DNA from: Phytoseiulus persimilis
Lineage: Eukaryota > Arthropoda > Arachnida > Mesostigmata > Phytoseiidae
Direction of reading: 5' to 3'
Assembly: GCA_037576195.1 (NCBI GenBank)
Contig: CM075101.1
Coordinates: forward strand, 10,416,001-10,480,000
Length of the DNA stretch: 64,000 nucleotides
In this document: positions 27,207 to 39,210 of the stretch, piece after piece
Numbering within the stretch: position 1 is the first letter of the stretch
Layout: every line of letters begins with the position of its first letter
Made by a program: the position numbers and the translations under genes
Notes under the pieces: generated by a model
Seen by the model: only the letters and a program-made list of their open reading frames with translations
Databases searched by the model: none
Told to the model about the DNA's origin: nothing

Positions 27207-29720
27207 CTGCAACGAGAAACTGCGGATAGAACCGTTTCGAATCTGCCTCTTTCCGAGCATTTTATCCAATAACCGCCCGTGAAAGTTTTCCAGTTCAGTG
27301 AAACTGAGGCTTTCTCCTAAACTCAATAACAATCGTTCCGGAATTCGAATGCCATGTGTTAACGGGGTACATCGTGTCTGCCGTACGACCCAGAGCGCAT
27401 TGCCACGCGATCTACCAAACGAAACTTCGGAGTTTCGGATCTGTTCAGGAGGTCCCCTTCCGAGGCAAACGATGATTCGCCCGGTGCGCAGAAACGGGGT
27501 GTGTAGTAGGAGATGTTTCAGACTGAAGAAGTACCGGGCTGCGAAATCATGTACCCATAGAATGGAAGCTCCCGGCAGGGAGAAAGTTCTGACTGATTCC
27601 CAAACGACTACGATTCGTTGCTGTCATGAATAATTTTCTGGAGCTTTCCTCGATTGCGTGCAACGCGTCGTAAAAGTCTTGGCAGAGAGCGTGAGCTGAG
27701 TCACAGGCCTGGAAGATTTGACCTCGCCTTCAACCAGAAACATGGCAATTCGACAAGAAACTCGTATCGTGCCCCTGCCTCGTCAAGGGAACGTGTAATT
27801 CTCCCTTCCTCCCATAAACTGACTCCGAGACGTTCGTCCAGCTCAACGCCGTTGAGCTCCAGCGGGGAGCCAGCCTCCCAGACGCCGCTGGCCGAGCCAG
27901 ATCAGGGTCGGGATGACAGAGCGAAACATTACACAGCGAGGCTCGTCACATTGCTCTCAACCCGAAGCTGGCGACGGGAGATTTCCCACTCCCGAACCAG
28001 ATCAACCAAGCCGAAGGAACCGGGTGATCCACTCGCAGAACAAAAATCTGATGATCCGTTCCGAGTTCCAAGAATCATCAAGTAAGTCTACAAAACCAGC
28101 GCTTTGTCACACCGGCAACTCTGCGAAGTTGGGGCCGTTTGACCACGATTGAATCGGCTTCGCTTACGGCCTCTTGTACTTTTTTGTCGAATTTTAGCCA
28201 CTACAACCGGGAGCGAACATCCTGGGTCTGTCTCCGTTACATCCACACGCGTTGCGTACTATGCGCAGAGCCTTCATTTGAAATCGCACTCACCTCCATC
28301 TGGTAGAGATCGATCGGCATGTTTAAGGTGGTTTTTTCCGGCGTGACAGTCGAAGGTGAACAGCCCAGCTTTGCGGCTGTCTGCCGCTGGCAGATCTGTT
28401 AAACGCTGCAGAGAGGGTAGCGTTCCGAGAATGAGGAGGACGCGTCACAATCGATAGAGTAGTAGTTGCTGCTCTTAGCTCCAAAATTTCGAGCTCTCGC
28501 TGTCGAATCATCAATATGCCGAGTCACTGTCCATTCACCGGCGCCGGATCAACTATGAGTGACGCGCTGGAAAATGGTGCTATCGCCAGCGTGATGACTT
28601 GAGGGACTGAGCTGTATGAGAATATTCGAGATGTTACGAAAAGGGTCCAGACTGAAAGAAGGACGCGCTTCTTGCTATTCTTCCGGGAAGGAAAGGTTGT
28701 CTATAAAACTTGTTTCCTTTCGAGATGAGGGAGAACAGATAGATTCCGGGGGCAGATGGGCCAGATCAGGGAGCGCATTGACGAATTCGGGCACCGGCAG
28801 AATTCGTGATTGGGGGGACTTGGGGTCGCGCTCGAGGAAGTCATGGTTGGACGCGCTCTCGCCGACGCGATACTGGTGTTTTGAGCATGACTTAATGGCG
28901 GCATTCGAATAAGACGATCCGAATTTTCGGGCCGAAGGGGAGTTTCCCTTAATTGAGCCTGAGCCGGAAACCAACCGGGGGGCGGGGGAGGGAGGGAATA
29001 TTGGGAGCGAGCTAGAGCATCAGGCAGGAACGAGAGCATTGATCAAACACCGGAACTGAGACATCAACCCTCCAATCAACAGCGGAGCGTTTATGGGCAG
29101 GGAGTCGTCACAGGGGTCCGGAATCATCGTCTCTCTGTAGTATACTCGTCCATGTGCTGATTGAAGGTGTTCTTCGAAATGTTTCTAGAGAGCAGTATCT
29201 TTTTTCATCCTGGTGACATAGTCTCAAAGTCTAGGCCGAATGAAGTACCTACCGAGATTCCGAAATCGGAGGAGAGAGGGTCAGTGACTGCTCAGGTAGC
29301 AGAGTACTAGGAGTGTGGGCACGCCACTCCAGTTGCACAGGGGAGCAAGTTGTCCTCTTATTCACTCACCGATCAAGCTGGATTCGCCACCCTCTCTTGA
29401 CCCCTCTCTCTTTCTGCACGCTCTAGTTGTATAGACTGTACGGGGGCAGCGGACCCGCACGATGGAACACGTCGTGCGGCTTTTGAATTATTATTGTTGT
29501 CGTCTCCCCCGCGTACCAAAACCCGGTAGACACTCGAGATAATTCAAGCGCACGTACGAGCGTTCGATGCTCGAAATCACGCGGAAAATTCAATTTTCTC
29601 CCCGCATACCCAAGATTTTGATAGTATATGAAGATGGAGTCGAAGAGCTCATTGCGTAACCTTCGATCCTGGACTCCATTAGGTAACGAATAATATTTAT
29701 ATGATGGGCATCCTCCAAAA
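27207..29720. other. Intergenic upstream of the GST locus
   Basis: The missing first exon for the 27,206 GST exon may lie here, but I could not identify it. A minus frame at 28974-28675 (VPEFVNALPDLAHLPPES) looks mildly protein-like; no family was recognised. Confidence 0.45.
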
Positions 29721-29734
29721 CAGTGGTTCTCAAC
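29721..29734 (+). mobile_element. hAT-like transposon end (solo)
   Basis: CAGTGGTTCTCAAC is a common hAT terminal-repeat start. No matching opposite end and no transposase frame were recognised downstream, so this may be a solo terminus or a chance match. Confidence 0.4.
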
Positions 29735-30930
29735 TTTCGTGGATCCGTGGCCGACCCGACGGCAACTCTTTGGGTTCTACAAGCAACTTCACGGTTTCAT
29801 GTATCCTTTACTACTCGAGTGTTTCTGATGAATGATACCACCTGATAGAATTCTCCCAAAAATGGTAAACTTCGACAGACGAGTAGCTTCTTTATGTGTA
29901 TGCCCAACAATCCGAAAACATACGGGACACTGAGCCGTGACTCTTATGGAAGCATTTTTGGATTTCTTCATGTATGCAATGATGTGGAGCTTGGCAACGT
30001 AGCCTGCGCACAGCGGATGGAAAGGCAGAAAGTGGGACGTGAGCGAAAACAGCCCGGCGAAGATTTCGTGACATTTTGGGTTGCGGAACCTCGGGAAACG
30101 CTTAGCGCAGCCCTGGACTCCACTCCTCTTTGGGGGATTTAGCGACTCTTGAGAGAACTGGAGAAATACGTGGAAGAACCCGGAGAACCGTTCATCCATC
30201 TATTCGATGAACTAGCGTGGCTCGAAACGTAGGACCTCATCAATCCAGCTCTCTTTTTTGAAAGGATGCCGCGACTGATACGCATACAAAGTCGACCCAA
30301 GGCCCTAGGTTTTGCGGGATAAAATCTGATTTCGTGTGCGGCGCTGGAGAGATGGAACTGTTGGTTGGGGTTCACTTGACGCATGAGTATTCTGCTAACA
30401 TGGTCGCTTACCGAGCGAAGAAAGAAGGGAGGCTTCGTCCGTGATTCACAAGCAAGTCGGCGAGAATGGAAGGCTCCGTTTCACCGCTGTCTCCGGCGGG
30501 AGGATTTGAGTTGTCTGATCGAGCTTCGAGATGAAGTCCCTTCTCACGATTTCACTTCGGGCTCGTCGCCTCATAGAATAGAAGAATCGTTGCCTTCTGC
30601 AGGAGTTTTCATTCAAGTCCAATGATGCTATCGTTACGACGCGTTTTCTGGTTTCCATTGATAGAACCACCAGGAATCAGTTCACGGAGCCGCAACTCCG
30701 CGTTTCCTCGGATAAGTTCTCCACTATCAATCGCGCCTCGCCACCGATAGGTTGGATTTTTTCTCGAGACGAATCTGTCGGACGACATAACGTCATTGCC
30801 ACGCGTGCCTATCACGTAGCCTATCTCGAGTCATATTGAGCACGACGATCCCACGATAGCACCTCGACAGCCTGTGCTATTCATCAATTCATCAATGAGG
30901 TTTATTCACTCATATCGAGTAGTATTCTGT

Positions 30931-32495
30931 CTAGGTGAAATAATATAAAAGTATATACGCCTCTTCACACTGAACGCTCTGTACAGTCATCAGTGGACAT
31001 AAAGCCCCCGTCTTGCCCTCGTACCTCTGGAGTGTGTTAAGTGATTTTACTCCGGGGCATTCGCTCGCATGGTACTTTGTACATTGTCCGAGGCATCCCT
31101 TACAGATACAATCTGATGCTGCATCGTGGAAACCCAATGTCATACACAACACATGATGGAAACCGTTAACCGCATATCTAGCTATGACATGCCGTTTCGT
31201 TCTACCAGGACCTTTCCAGGTATCATTTTCCGTAGCCTCCGCCTCGAAGAAGCTTGGGTCTATGTCGGCGAACTTTTGTTCCCATCCCTGCCGGCACGAC
31301 CGATAGGCTGCCGTCTCTTCCAATCCATGTCGTTTTACAAGATTTCCACGAAGGTGGATGCACCTGCCAGGAAGTACACATAGCGGTTTTAAGTTGAGGG
31401 GTGAAGTTCGAGCACTCTCTTGATGTATGCAGCCTTCAGGTTGTCCAGGGTTTCGAGGTCCCTGGAGGTCAGAAACTCACAAATAACTTCAACACCGAAG
31501 TCGGCCACTGGAGCGATTTTGATGTCGAAGAGACGCATCGCTGTAGCCACAGACAACATTTGTGGGGATACGATGGAATGCATCGCCGCGGTCGCCTTGC
31601 TGCAGCGATCGATGACGTGCCCAGCGAAAGAAGTTCCGGTGTGATGTATCGTGATTCCCAGCTAACGGAAACTGTTCACAGACTTGAGCCGCTTTCCACC
31701 TATGGTGAGAACGTCCTTCGTGGCGATTCCGCCACCTCGACGGCACTTCATAGCCTCGGTCTCTGCTGTGTTGATTGTCAGTCCCAGTCTCTTGGAGGCA
31801 GAGTTCAGCCGGCATGAGGCTTCTCGGACGAGGAGGCGCTTCCGGCTGTATATGGCGATGTCGTCGGCATAGGCGAGAAGTTTGATCTGCCTGTTGCCCT
31901 GAAGAACAACTGATGGTGGGTCCTTCAGCAGCGTTGAAAATAACAAAGAGCTCAATGAGTTGCCCTGGGCGAGGCCTGTGTTATGAGGATGAGAAATTAG
32001 AGGGCGCACAATGGTGGACGTCAAAAGACGTCGGGCAGAAGTTTTGTCAAGTCCTGGATTCTGAGCCGCAGACAAGCTATTCGTGCTGCAGGTACCCAGA
32101 AAAAAATAACGAATGCTCATCAGCGAACTGAACGGCCAGACGGGCTGTCGAGCCGTTGACGTGATCGAATCCCTGGTCATGTTTTCCCCGACGTGAGTTG
32201 GTGCGTGCCTCACCGTCCTTCCAGATCGAGACTGCGTCGACGCGGCTGGAAACGACTCTCGTTCATACAGTCGTGACAGCATTCGGAAGTGTTCGGTCTC
32301 CGTCGATCCAAAGGAGCGATTCCGTGATTTCGGGGGTTGGTTTAATAGACGGGCAGCCAAGCGGTCGATACGCCATGCTACGCACACATTCGCATGGAGC
32401 AACACAGCTACATGGAAGGGGCCTTGCACGGGAAGTCGGGGCCTAAGCGGTGGGTTTGACCCCCACCGCCTAGGATTCCCGACCGATTCCTCCAT
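30931..32495 (-). mobile_element. Degenerate non-LTR retrotransposon, reverse-transcriptase 3' half
   Basis: Reading minus from about 32495, the frame contains reverse-transcriptase blocks in order: a GLAQGNSLSSLLF block, the catalytic LLAYADDIAIYS (YADD), then a LGLTINTAETEAMKC thumb region. An in-frame TAG at 31664 interrupts the sequence; the same frame then resumes with LGITIHHTG and RLFDIKIAPVADFGVEVICEFL, typical of the region after the RT domain in arthropod elements. Further stops at 31389 and about 31335 and a frameshift lead into a Cys/His-rich C-terminal segment (CICKGCLGQCTKYHASEC) ending near 30931. The 5' part, the endonuclease and any target-site duplication were not found. This is an inactive copy; the clade (jockey/R1/RTE-like) is not resolved. 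Confidence 0.86.
32442..32474. repeat. Small inverted repeat at the retroelement boundary
   Basis: Two 13-base arms (32442-32454 and 32462-32474, CCTAAGCGGTGGG and its near complement) match at 12 of 13 positions around a 7-base loop. It lies just upstream of the readable retroelement frame. Its role is unknown. Confidence 0.7.
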
Positions 32496-35400
32496 GAATC
32501 TCGCTCAAAGACCTTGGAAGGCTGTTCTCTGCGGTCAGTCTTCTCCCGGATTTCCCGGGACGAATGTAGTAGAGAGAACGCGTCGAAAACGAAACCCGAC
32601 TCTCGGAACTTTTCCCCAATGACAGCCCAATCTTCGGATCAATGGTCCCTCAGGTATCGGCCCCGTCTCGCAATCTCCTAGCGGGTCGCACCAGGTGACT
32701 GTATTTCGAGGCTTGATGGAGTGAAGACCGGTACTCCTTGAACATTGCTTTACGGGAGCTCGGTTCCCAGTGTACCGATGGGCGGCTGAAACTGAACCTT
32801 ACTCTCTGTTCGGAGGGAATTCACTTCCTCCGACGCAGCTGGAGTCTAGTGAATCAACTTCTCGTTCCCATCCAGCTTCTCCCTGGGAATTCGAAAAGCT
32901 CACCGCCATTCTATCGAGTTCGCAAGCAAGTTTGTGAGGGTATTAATCAGGAAATGTGAGTCCCTAACTTAGGGAGATCTCGGCTTTCAGCTCTGACTTC
33001 GGTTGCGGATTTCGAATTCCGTTCTGGTCACGGAAAAGTGGTCTTTGGTGACAGACTCCTGCGTCAGCGTGTGTTATTTTTTCGCTTCGATGTGCACCAT
33101 GCGGATGGGGCTTCTTCCAAAGATTCTCGAAGTGCCCCGAGTTCGGGGTTCATATCGAAGCTATCACCAAAGATTCAGTTGGATCGGCCCGAAAGCATGC
33201 CCGGAGTCAAATTGTGCTTGAACTAACCCACGAGCAATCTGGAGCCATCGCCAGTCCACAGCGACCGGCAACCAAGTTTCGGACTTCGGAAATCGATGTC
33301 AAACTCCGAGGATGTACGATTCTCCTCCTGCATTGTGCCATTTTGCGTAGGAAATCGAGAACCAACGAAAGAGGAAAACGAGGAAGTTTTGGAACGAGGC
33401 GACGAGTTACGTTCATCAGATCGTTATTCCAGGGGCTGGATGCTCCGGCCCCGCCATAAAAACAGCGCTGGCTGCACCTGCGTATCCTCGGGACGGAAAG
33501 TGGGGACTCCTCTTGACAGCCAACAAGCTACTCCGAGCCTTCCATTTCTCCGCTCCAAGGGCACGGAGTGGACTCGTTGCTGCGCTAAAGTCGATGGTGA
33601 GCTTGCCGGAGTGGAAGACACGCAGTCTCCGCACTTCACAAATGTCACAGTGATAATTAGTGCTATGGAGAGAGGGTTTCCCTATCGCGTATGGGAACAG
33701 AACAATGTTTTTTGCAGGAGCTGATTTCGATCAACTCACAGCAACGTCTCCTCGGAATTCCCATCGTTAACGAACGTGCCAAGTAGCCACCATCGTGTGT
33801 GACATTCTCTCATTATTTTGTCCGAGCCTTCAACACATTTCTCAAACACTCAATCAGCCCCTTTGAATTCCTCTTCGTCTTCCCATGCTCCCGATAGCGG
33901 AGACGCATCTCGATCGATTCACATAGAATCGTCCCTTCTGCTCTTCAGTTGAAGTATTTTCCTCGCTCGCTCAAAGTTCACTAGTTGCATGTTTTCTTCT
34001 CAAGTTTTTCTCCACCGAAAATTACTCGCTCCAGGAAAGACGTTCCTCTCAAAACATGACAAACTCATTTATTACGACACCGGTTCCTCCGTTTGTAATC
34101 TCAACCGATCCCTCGAATTATTTGATGTCAATTTGGGTATACGGGAGAGTCGCAAGTAGATGAGTTTCGACCTGCTTCGACCTCTTTGTTCATCCCGTAC
34201 CGAGCCTGGGTATCTAACCGAACCTTATTCGCCGCGTAGACCTCCTCGGTCGTCTCCTTGTGAGCAAGTGCTAGCTTAGCAGAGTCTTCCTAGAACTTCG
34301 CCCTATTAGAGTGTACAGTCGGAGGGCCTGGATCAAGACCTAGCGAACAGGCGGATTAAATAGGTCTTGGAGTAGCAGAAGAAAACTGTGCGGGAGCATG
34401 GTGGGTGTGGGAACGCTGAGATACGTGAGCCGGTATTGCTCCACCTTCTCGAACTCGGGGATGGTCTCGGGCATTGATTGTGTGATGAATTTGGTAGCAT
34501 CCACTCTATTGATGGTTATTTGGATGGATGGATGCGTCTTTAGTACTAGGGGATCTCTGTTCTCTAGTGCCGTCCAGACGTTATCCACCGATCCGTCCTT
34601 CCTCACACCGAAGAATAGAATGAATGAATGATTATCAATGAATATAAGCATGAATAATGCCAGAACTTCAACGCATCGGTGATATATTGATGAGGCGCAC
34701 TAGTTTCGGTTGTTGAAAAACAAAGCGGAGTTGTGCTTCTCTATGCACACGTGTGGTGCACATCAGGTTCTTCGGCGCCAGTCCCCGAAGCCAATTGTAC
34801 CTAAACCAGCGATCTCAAATCACGACGTGGTGGAGAGTGCTCGCACGGCGACACACTCAAGTGAGAGCAGAGTGGGGTTGACGCATCAGCGTAAGTCACA
34901 CATGATTTTGAAACCAACACGGTGATCGAAGACCTGACATTGGACGGCCTCAACGGAAAAATCGGAACGAGGTGTTCCCCGACCAGAAACTCCAAAACCT
35001 GTCGTGTCGTGGATTTCACGCAACGAACCGAGAGACGAGGGGCTCATTCAAAGAGCGAGAGCGCAAGAAGAAGCAAACCGGTGTGCTTGGAAAATCGAAG
35101 CTCGTTTTGAAGTATAAAATCCCAGGCATGAATATCGTTGTGAAGAGTAGTGTCCGCAGGGTGTTCTCGAGAAAAACCGAAACTCAGGGCGGAATAGGCC
35201 TCCCGGATATCTCTTGCTCGCGTCACTCCAACGAAGAATAACCGTCCCGCTCCGAGATCTTCGTTCTGTCAGAGTTCCTTCCGAGGCAGTTGTTCCCTAA
35301 GTGAAGCGCCCGACGCTTCCCCGCACGGAAGCAAGCTGGACGAGAGACTCTACATACGGTCTCGAGCTTAGGGGGGAAGATCTGGCCCGAGTCAACGAAA

Positions 35401-35785
35401 TCCGCCCGGAAAACTAGCTTTTGCCATCTCGGGGCTGTCGAGTCGACTGATGATTCAGACCCAGGGCGCATTGATCTATTTTTCAGGCCGAACTCCCGAG
35501 GGGGAGGGGGACGGCCCTCCATCATGGACCGGGAAGGAGTCCGGCGTGCAAGGAAATGGGAAAAGTAAACCTCTCCACAGATCGCGTTCTTCCAGGGTCC
35601 GTCAAGAGTGGCCGACAGTCGGGGAGGGCCCGCGGGCTGTTGGAACTTGGGAGCAACTGCACCGAGTTCTCTGCTTCTCAAGCCGTGAGCTGCTGTGGGA
35701 GCGGTTCGGAAAATTTGTAGTATCCGAGCCGAGAGTTCGGTTGACGCTTGGGACAGACATTAAGAAAATTTGTTCGCCGGCCCAA
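32496..35785. other. Intergenic between retroelement relic and UNC119
   Basis: No supportable gene. A minus frame at 34651-34340 of 103 codons has ordinary composition but no motif, and could be further retroelement debris or a short relic. Confidence 0.5.
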
Positions 35786-38165
35786 TCAATTGCGACCCCC
35801 AGTGTACGCGTAGTCTGCCTTGTTGTGCATGACGAGCTTGTCGTCGACGAAGTAGAACGAGTCCGATCTCGTTTCATAAGGATTGGCTGTCATTTCCTCG
35901 ACGAGCTCTTGACTCAACTGAGGGAATTCATAAATGTGTTCACAGGTGTTGCGCGAGTTTGGTATACAGAAGCCGAACTCAAAATCGAAAGTTTTCAGCA
36001 GTTGATCACGGAAGAAATGTCGTTCAATCATCCGGAAGCGAGAGACGGGCCGGTCGCCCACTGTGAACTCCACCCTGCGGAGAATACGAGAGTCACCATT
36101 TCCACTCTTCGTAGACAAGGGGCTGGACCGAGGCTCGGATGCATGGTAAGTATAGCAACTGAATACGTTCGCAAGCTATTCGAGGGTGGTTGTATCACAG
36201 CGAAAGACTCACGTCGCTCCAACTGTTTTCAACCTGAGGAACTGCGGCGTGAACTGATAGCGAACAAAGCGGCCGGCGTTAGGATCCGTGATTTCGGGTT
36301 CCAGCTCGACGGCAGCAGGGTCGTCTTGCTCTGGAATTCAGGAAGGTTGAAGTTGAAGAGCCTCCACCAACATTATCTTCTATGTACCGTCGATAATTTC
36401 AACTGCCAACAGCGATGGATAAAGCGAGAACAGTTCACCTTGAGGTGGCGGTTTGGCGATCTCGAAAAGCACCATTCCGGTCTCCATGTCCCTGATTGTG
36501 AATCTAGTGAAATCAATATTGAAGAGATTTGCTTCCGGCCCGCATAAGTATTCTGGAAAAGATAGAGCGTTATGGAACGCGTTATTGTTCACACTCGTTC
36601 AACGACGTCGGCGTGGAAACAGCGGTGGGGTTCTGTTTTGATCGCTGCCATCGATCGCGCAGGCGAACACACCGTTTCAATCATTGACGTGTTTGCAGAC
36701 GGGTATATTTGAGCACATTTCCACAGTCTGAGTATTTTCGTCCTTTGGATCGGAAGCTCTTTTGAGAATAGCGACCTGGAGAAGCCGTGTAACAGAGCAA
36801 GCAACCAAGGCCCACTTCAGCGTGTTGGCGTCATCTTTGACGCAGGCTTCGATCCAGATCAGGGTCTGTCAACGTTTCTTCCTGCTGGGCAACGTTTAAG
36901 CCGAGATTGCTTTGTTAGAAGCGGTGATTGGGTGGTAACCAAGACTTGAAACTTCGGCCAAGCAAAAACGTGCAAATGTGAGAGCCGACTGGCAACTGCA
37001 ACGTGGATCTGCTCCCTAGTCAGTAGAAGACAACGAGGTCCCTCTCCACGAAAACTGCAACATCGAGAAGTTTGGTCGATGTTCCACTTCGCAACAGCCT
37101 GAGATGAGAGCAACTTTTCCTGTCATTATTCATTTATTTCGGGGGAGGGGGGAGAAGCGGATCGAGTACAAGGTCACAGCGAGGCGGGTTGCGTGAGGGA
37201 ACCGTGACGTGCAAATTTTGAGGTTTCAGTTCTGGTTGGAGCCCGAAAGCCAAGGATCGTTCGTCATCACGTCCGGGTTTTGACGATAACAAGCTCGGAT
37301 GATGGCTGACAGTCGCTCACAAGCGAATACTGACAACTCTCTTCAATGCTTTGCACGAAGCGTGGATCTCCTCTTCTTCTACAACGGCTGGAGCTTGGGT
37401 TCCGAGGTTGGAGCCTTGGAGATTGGGGAGCTCGGTTTCATTATCCTTCTGTTCGAATAAACACCAAGTCTCACGCTGCTCGGCGCTCGGATGTTTAGCG
37501 AAAAATTAGGAGACATCTGAAGCAGCTCGATTCGCGAGGTTGATGCACTGTCCTCAACCCACTTTTGCGTGCCGAGCGCGAGGCGTGGTAATCGCTAAGG
37601 CATCATACACTTCCACCGTCCGGAGGGGGGTCAGGACCCCGAAACCACAAAGTCTCCGGGGTTCCCGCGAAACTCGGAGGGAATAATTTTGATAACCAAA
37701 TCGGAGTTCATCTGGCTTGATTGACGTGGCTGCGCGATCTCTAGCACCCCAACCGAGCTGAGCTGAGCCTCAACTCTCTGTGGCTCGTGCATCGGCATCG
37801 CTGAATCGAAGACAACTTCGTTATGACCAGCGCAAACATTGGATTTCTGCTCGCCGGTGCGATATCCGACACTAGTTCGAGCTGGTGGCCTCACGTGACG
37901 CAATCCCCTCGCTCATTGAGACGGTCCGGGTTGCTGCGAAGGTCAACTCGAATGGAAAACTCAACTCAAACTCACCTTGAGTGAATCTATTGAGGCGAAG
38001 AACGTCGTCGGGGGTGACACAGTCTTTGTGGACGAGCTCTTCCTCTGACATGTTGCGTTTCGTCTGCGCTTTGAGAGCCATCGATTTCTTCGGAACCGGT
38101 GGTTGCTGTTGCGACCCCGCGCCTGGAGGTGCCGGTGAGGGGTTTTTTAGATGCGCACTCGACAT
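35786..38165 (-). CDS. unc-119: UNC119 lipid-binding chaperone, 4 exons
   Basis: UNC119 proteins bind N-myristoylated cargo in a beta-sandwich pocket and deliver it to cilia, synapses and membranes. Exons: 38165-37976 (ATG start, 63 codons), 36552-about 36439, 36330-36213 and 36074-35786 (stop TGA). The phases 1, 1 and 2 match at every junction, giving about 236 residues, close to the 240 of vertebrate UNC119. Diagnostic blocks are [11 protein letters not shown] at the end of the linker, [94 protein letters not shown], and the C-terminal [16 protein letters not shown] followed by MHNKADY. The N-terminus is proline/glutamine-rich and low in complexity, as in relatives. Intron 1 is 1.4 kb. The exon 2 end could be off by one base because I counted by hand. 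The annotation is secure. Confidence 0.96.
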
Positions 38166-38292
38166 TTCAGCTTTCCGCTGCGGCTTCAGAACTCTGGACA
38201 GGGCTTTAAGGAGGCTGGGCCGCTGTCACAATAGAACACAACGTAGAGGGCGCGCCAATCGAGCATATGAGGAAGAGATAGGGTTCGGTTGC

Positions 38293-39210
38293 CTAGAACC
38301 CCTCACTCTCGGAGAGTCGACCGGTGGTTGGGCAAGTGACCAGCTGGGTGGGGAAACCCTCCTGCTGGCGATCATCGACGTACAGGTATATCAGTTGGGC
38401 ATCGCGGAACGTCTCGATCTGAAGGGGATTCCCATAACTGGATCGCTTCCGAGTCTGGCCTGGACGACAGAAAACATCAAAGCGAGGAAGTCCAAGCGAG
38501 GCATGCCGCCACTCCTCGGGACCTCATACTGCACGCCGTGATATTGCTCCGGAGGATTCTGTCGCATTCGTTGGTTCCTCATCACATCGAACGGTCTTTG
38601 AGGGCACTCGCAGATGTGGGCAGGACTGTCGGCTTGAGCGCGGACCAAGAGTTTTGACTGCGGGGAATCTCAGATCGAGAGTTCGGGGTACAGCTGGGTA
38701 AGGGGGAGGGGGTTTCAGGCCACGACTCCGATTTTGAGTTTGATGGCATGTCGTAATGCCCCACGTGCTGCTTAAAAGTCTCTGTCACACTCTGGTACAT
38801 GTATGAGCAACACGCTCCACAGACCTTATCGCCGATCGCAACGTCGACGTTCGGGAGCGTGGCTCGATACCGTCGCACGATTTCGCTGCTGTTGATCGTG
38901 TCGCAGCGGGAATCCTTTTCGAAGAAAAGCGTGTTTTCCCATGTGAACGAACGAGCTGGGACGGTGGAAACGACAGTTTGTCGTGTTTATTCTTACCTTC
39001 GCAACACGTCAGAGCTATCTCAGTTCCTTCTCGCACAATTAACCGGCTGTACCCTCTTGATCTACTGTGGAGTCGAAAATCTTCTCCGCGCCCATTTGAT
39101 GTACAAATACCTTGAACTCCCCGTACTGAGGAATCTACTCCCCATCTGCGGACTCCTTTCGCAGGAGGAAAATCAACCTCATCGTTGGAGTCGAGTGAAA
39201 ACTCATCCAC
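38293..39210 (-). CDS. Unrecognised multi-exon gene, C-terminal part
   Basis: Several open minus-strand segments look like exons of one gene upstream of UNC119. (a) Around 39210-39110, an acidic stretch (FSLDSNDEVDFPPAKGVRRW). (b) 38914 to about 38780, after an AAAAG acceptor, with RCDTINSSEIVRRYRATL and a Cys-rich VCGACCSYMYQ. (c) About 38627-38530, with CPQRPFDVMRNQRM and EQYHGVQYE before GTCCCG. (d) About 38455-38293, with GNPLQIETFRDAQLIYLY and VDDRQQEGFPTQLVTC, ending SESEGF and TAG. The last exon has a clearly protein-like composition and ends only 127 bp before the UNC119 ATG. I do not recognise the family; the CxxCC segment may bind zinc. The start, the first exons and some junctions are unresolved, so the coordinates are approximate. 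Confidence 0.5.

Noticed and set aside
35450..36547. 365-codon plus-strand open frame, the longest in the window
   Set aside because: It is antisense to UNC119 exons 2-4 and their introns. The minus strand carries unmistakable UNC119 sequence with correct splice phases, and the plus frame has no motif.
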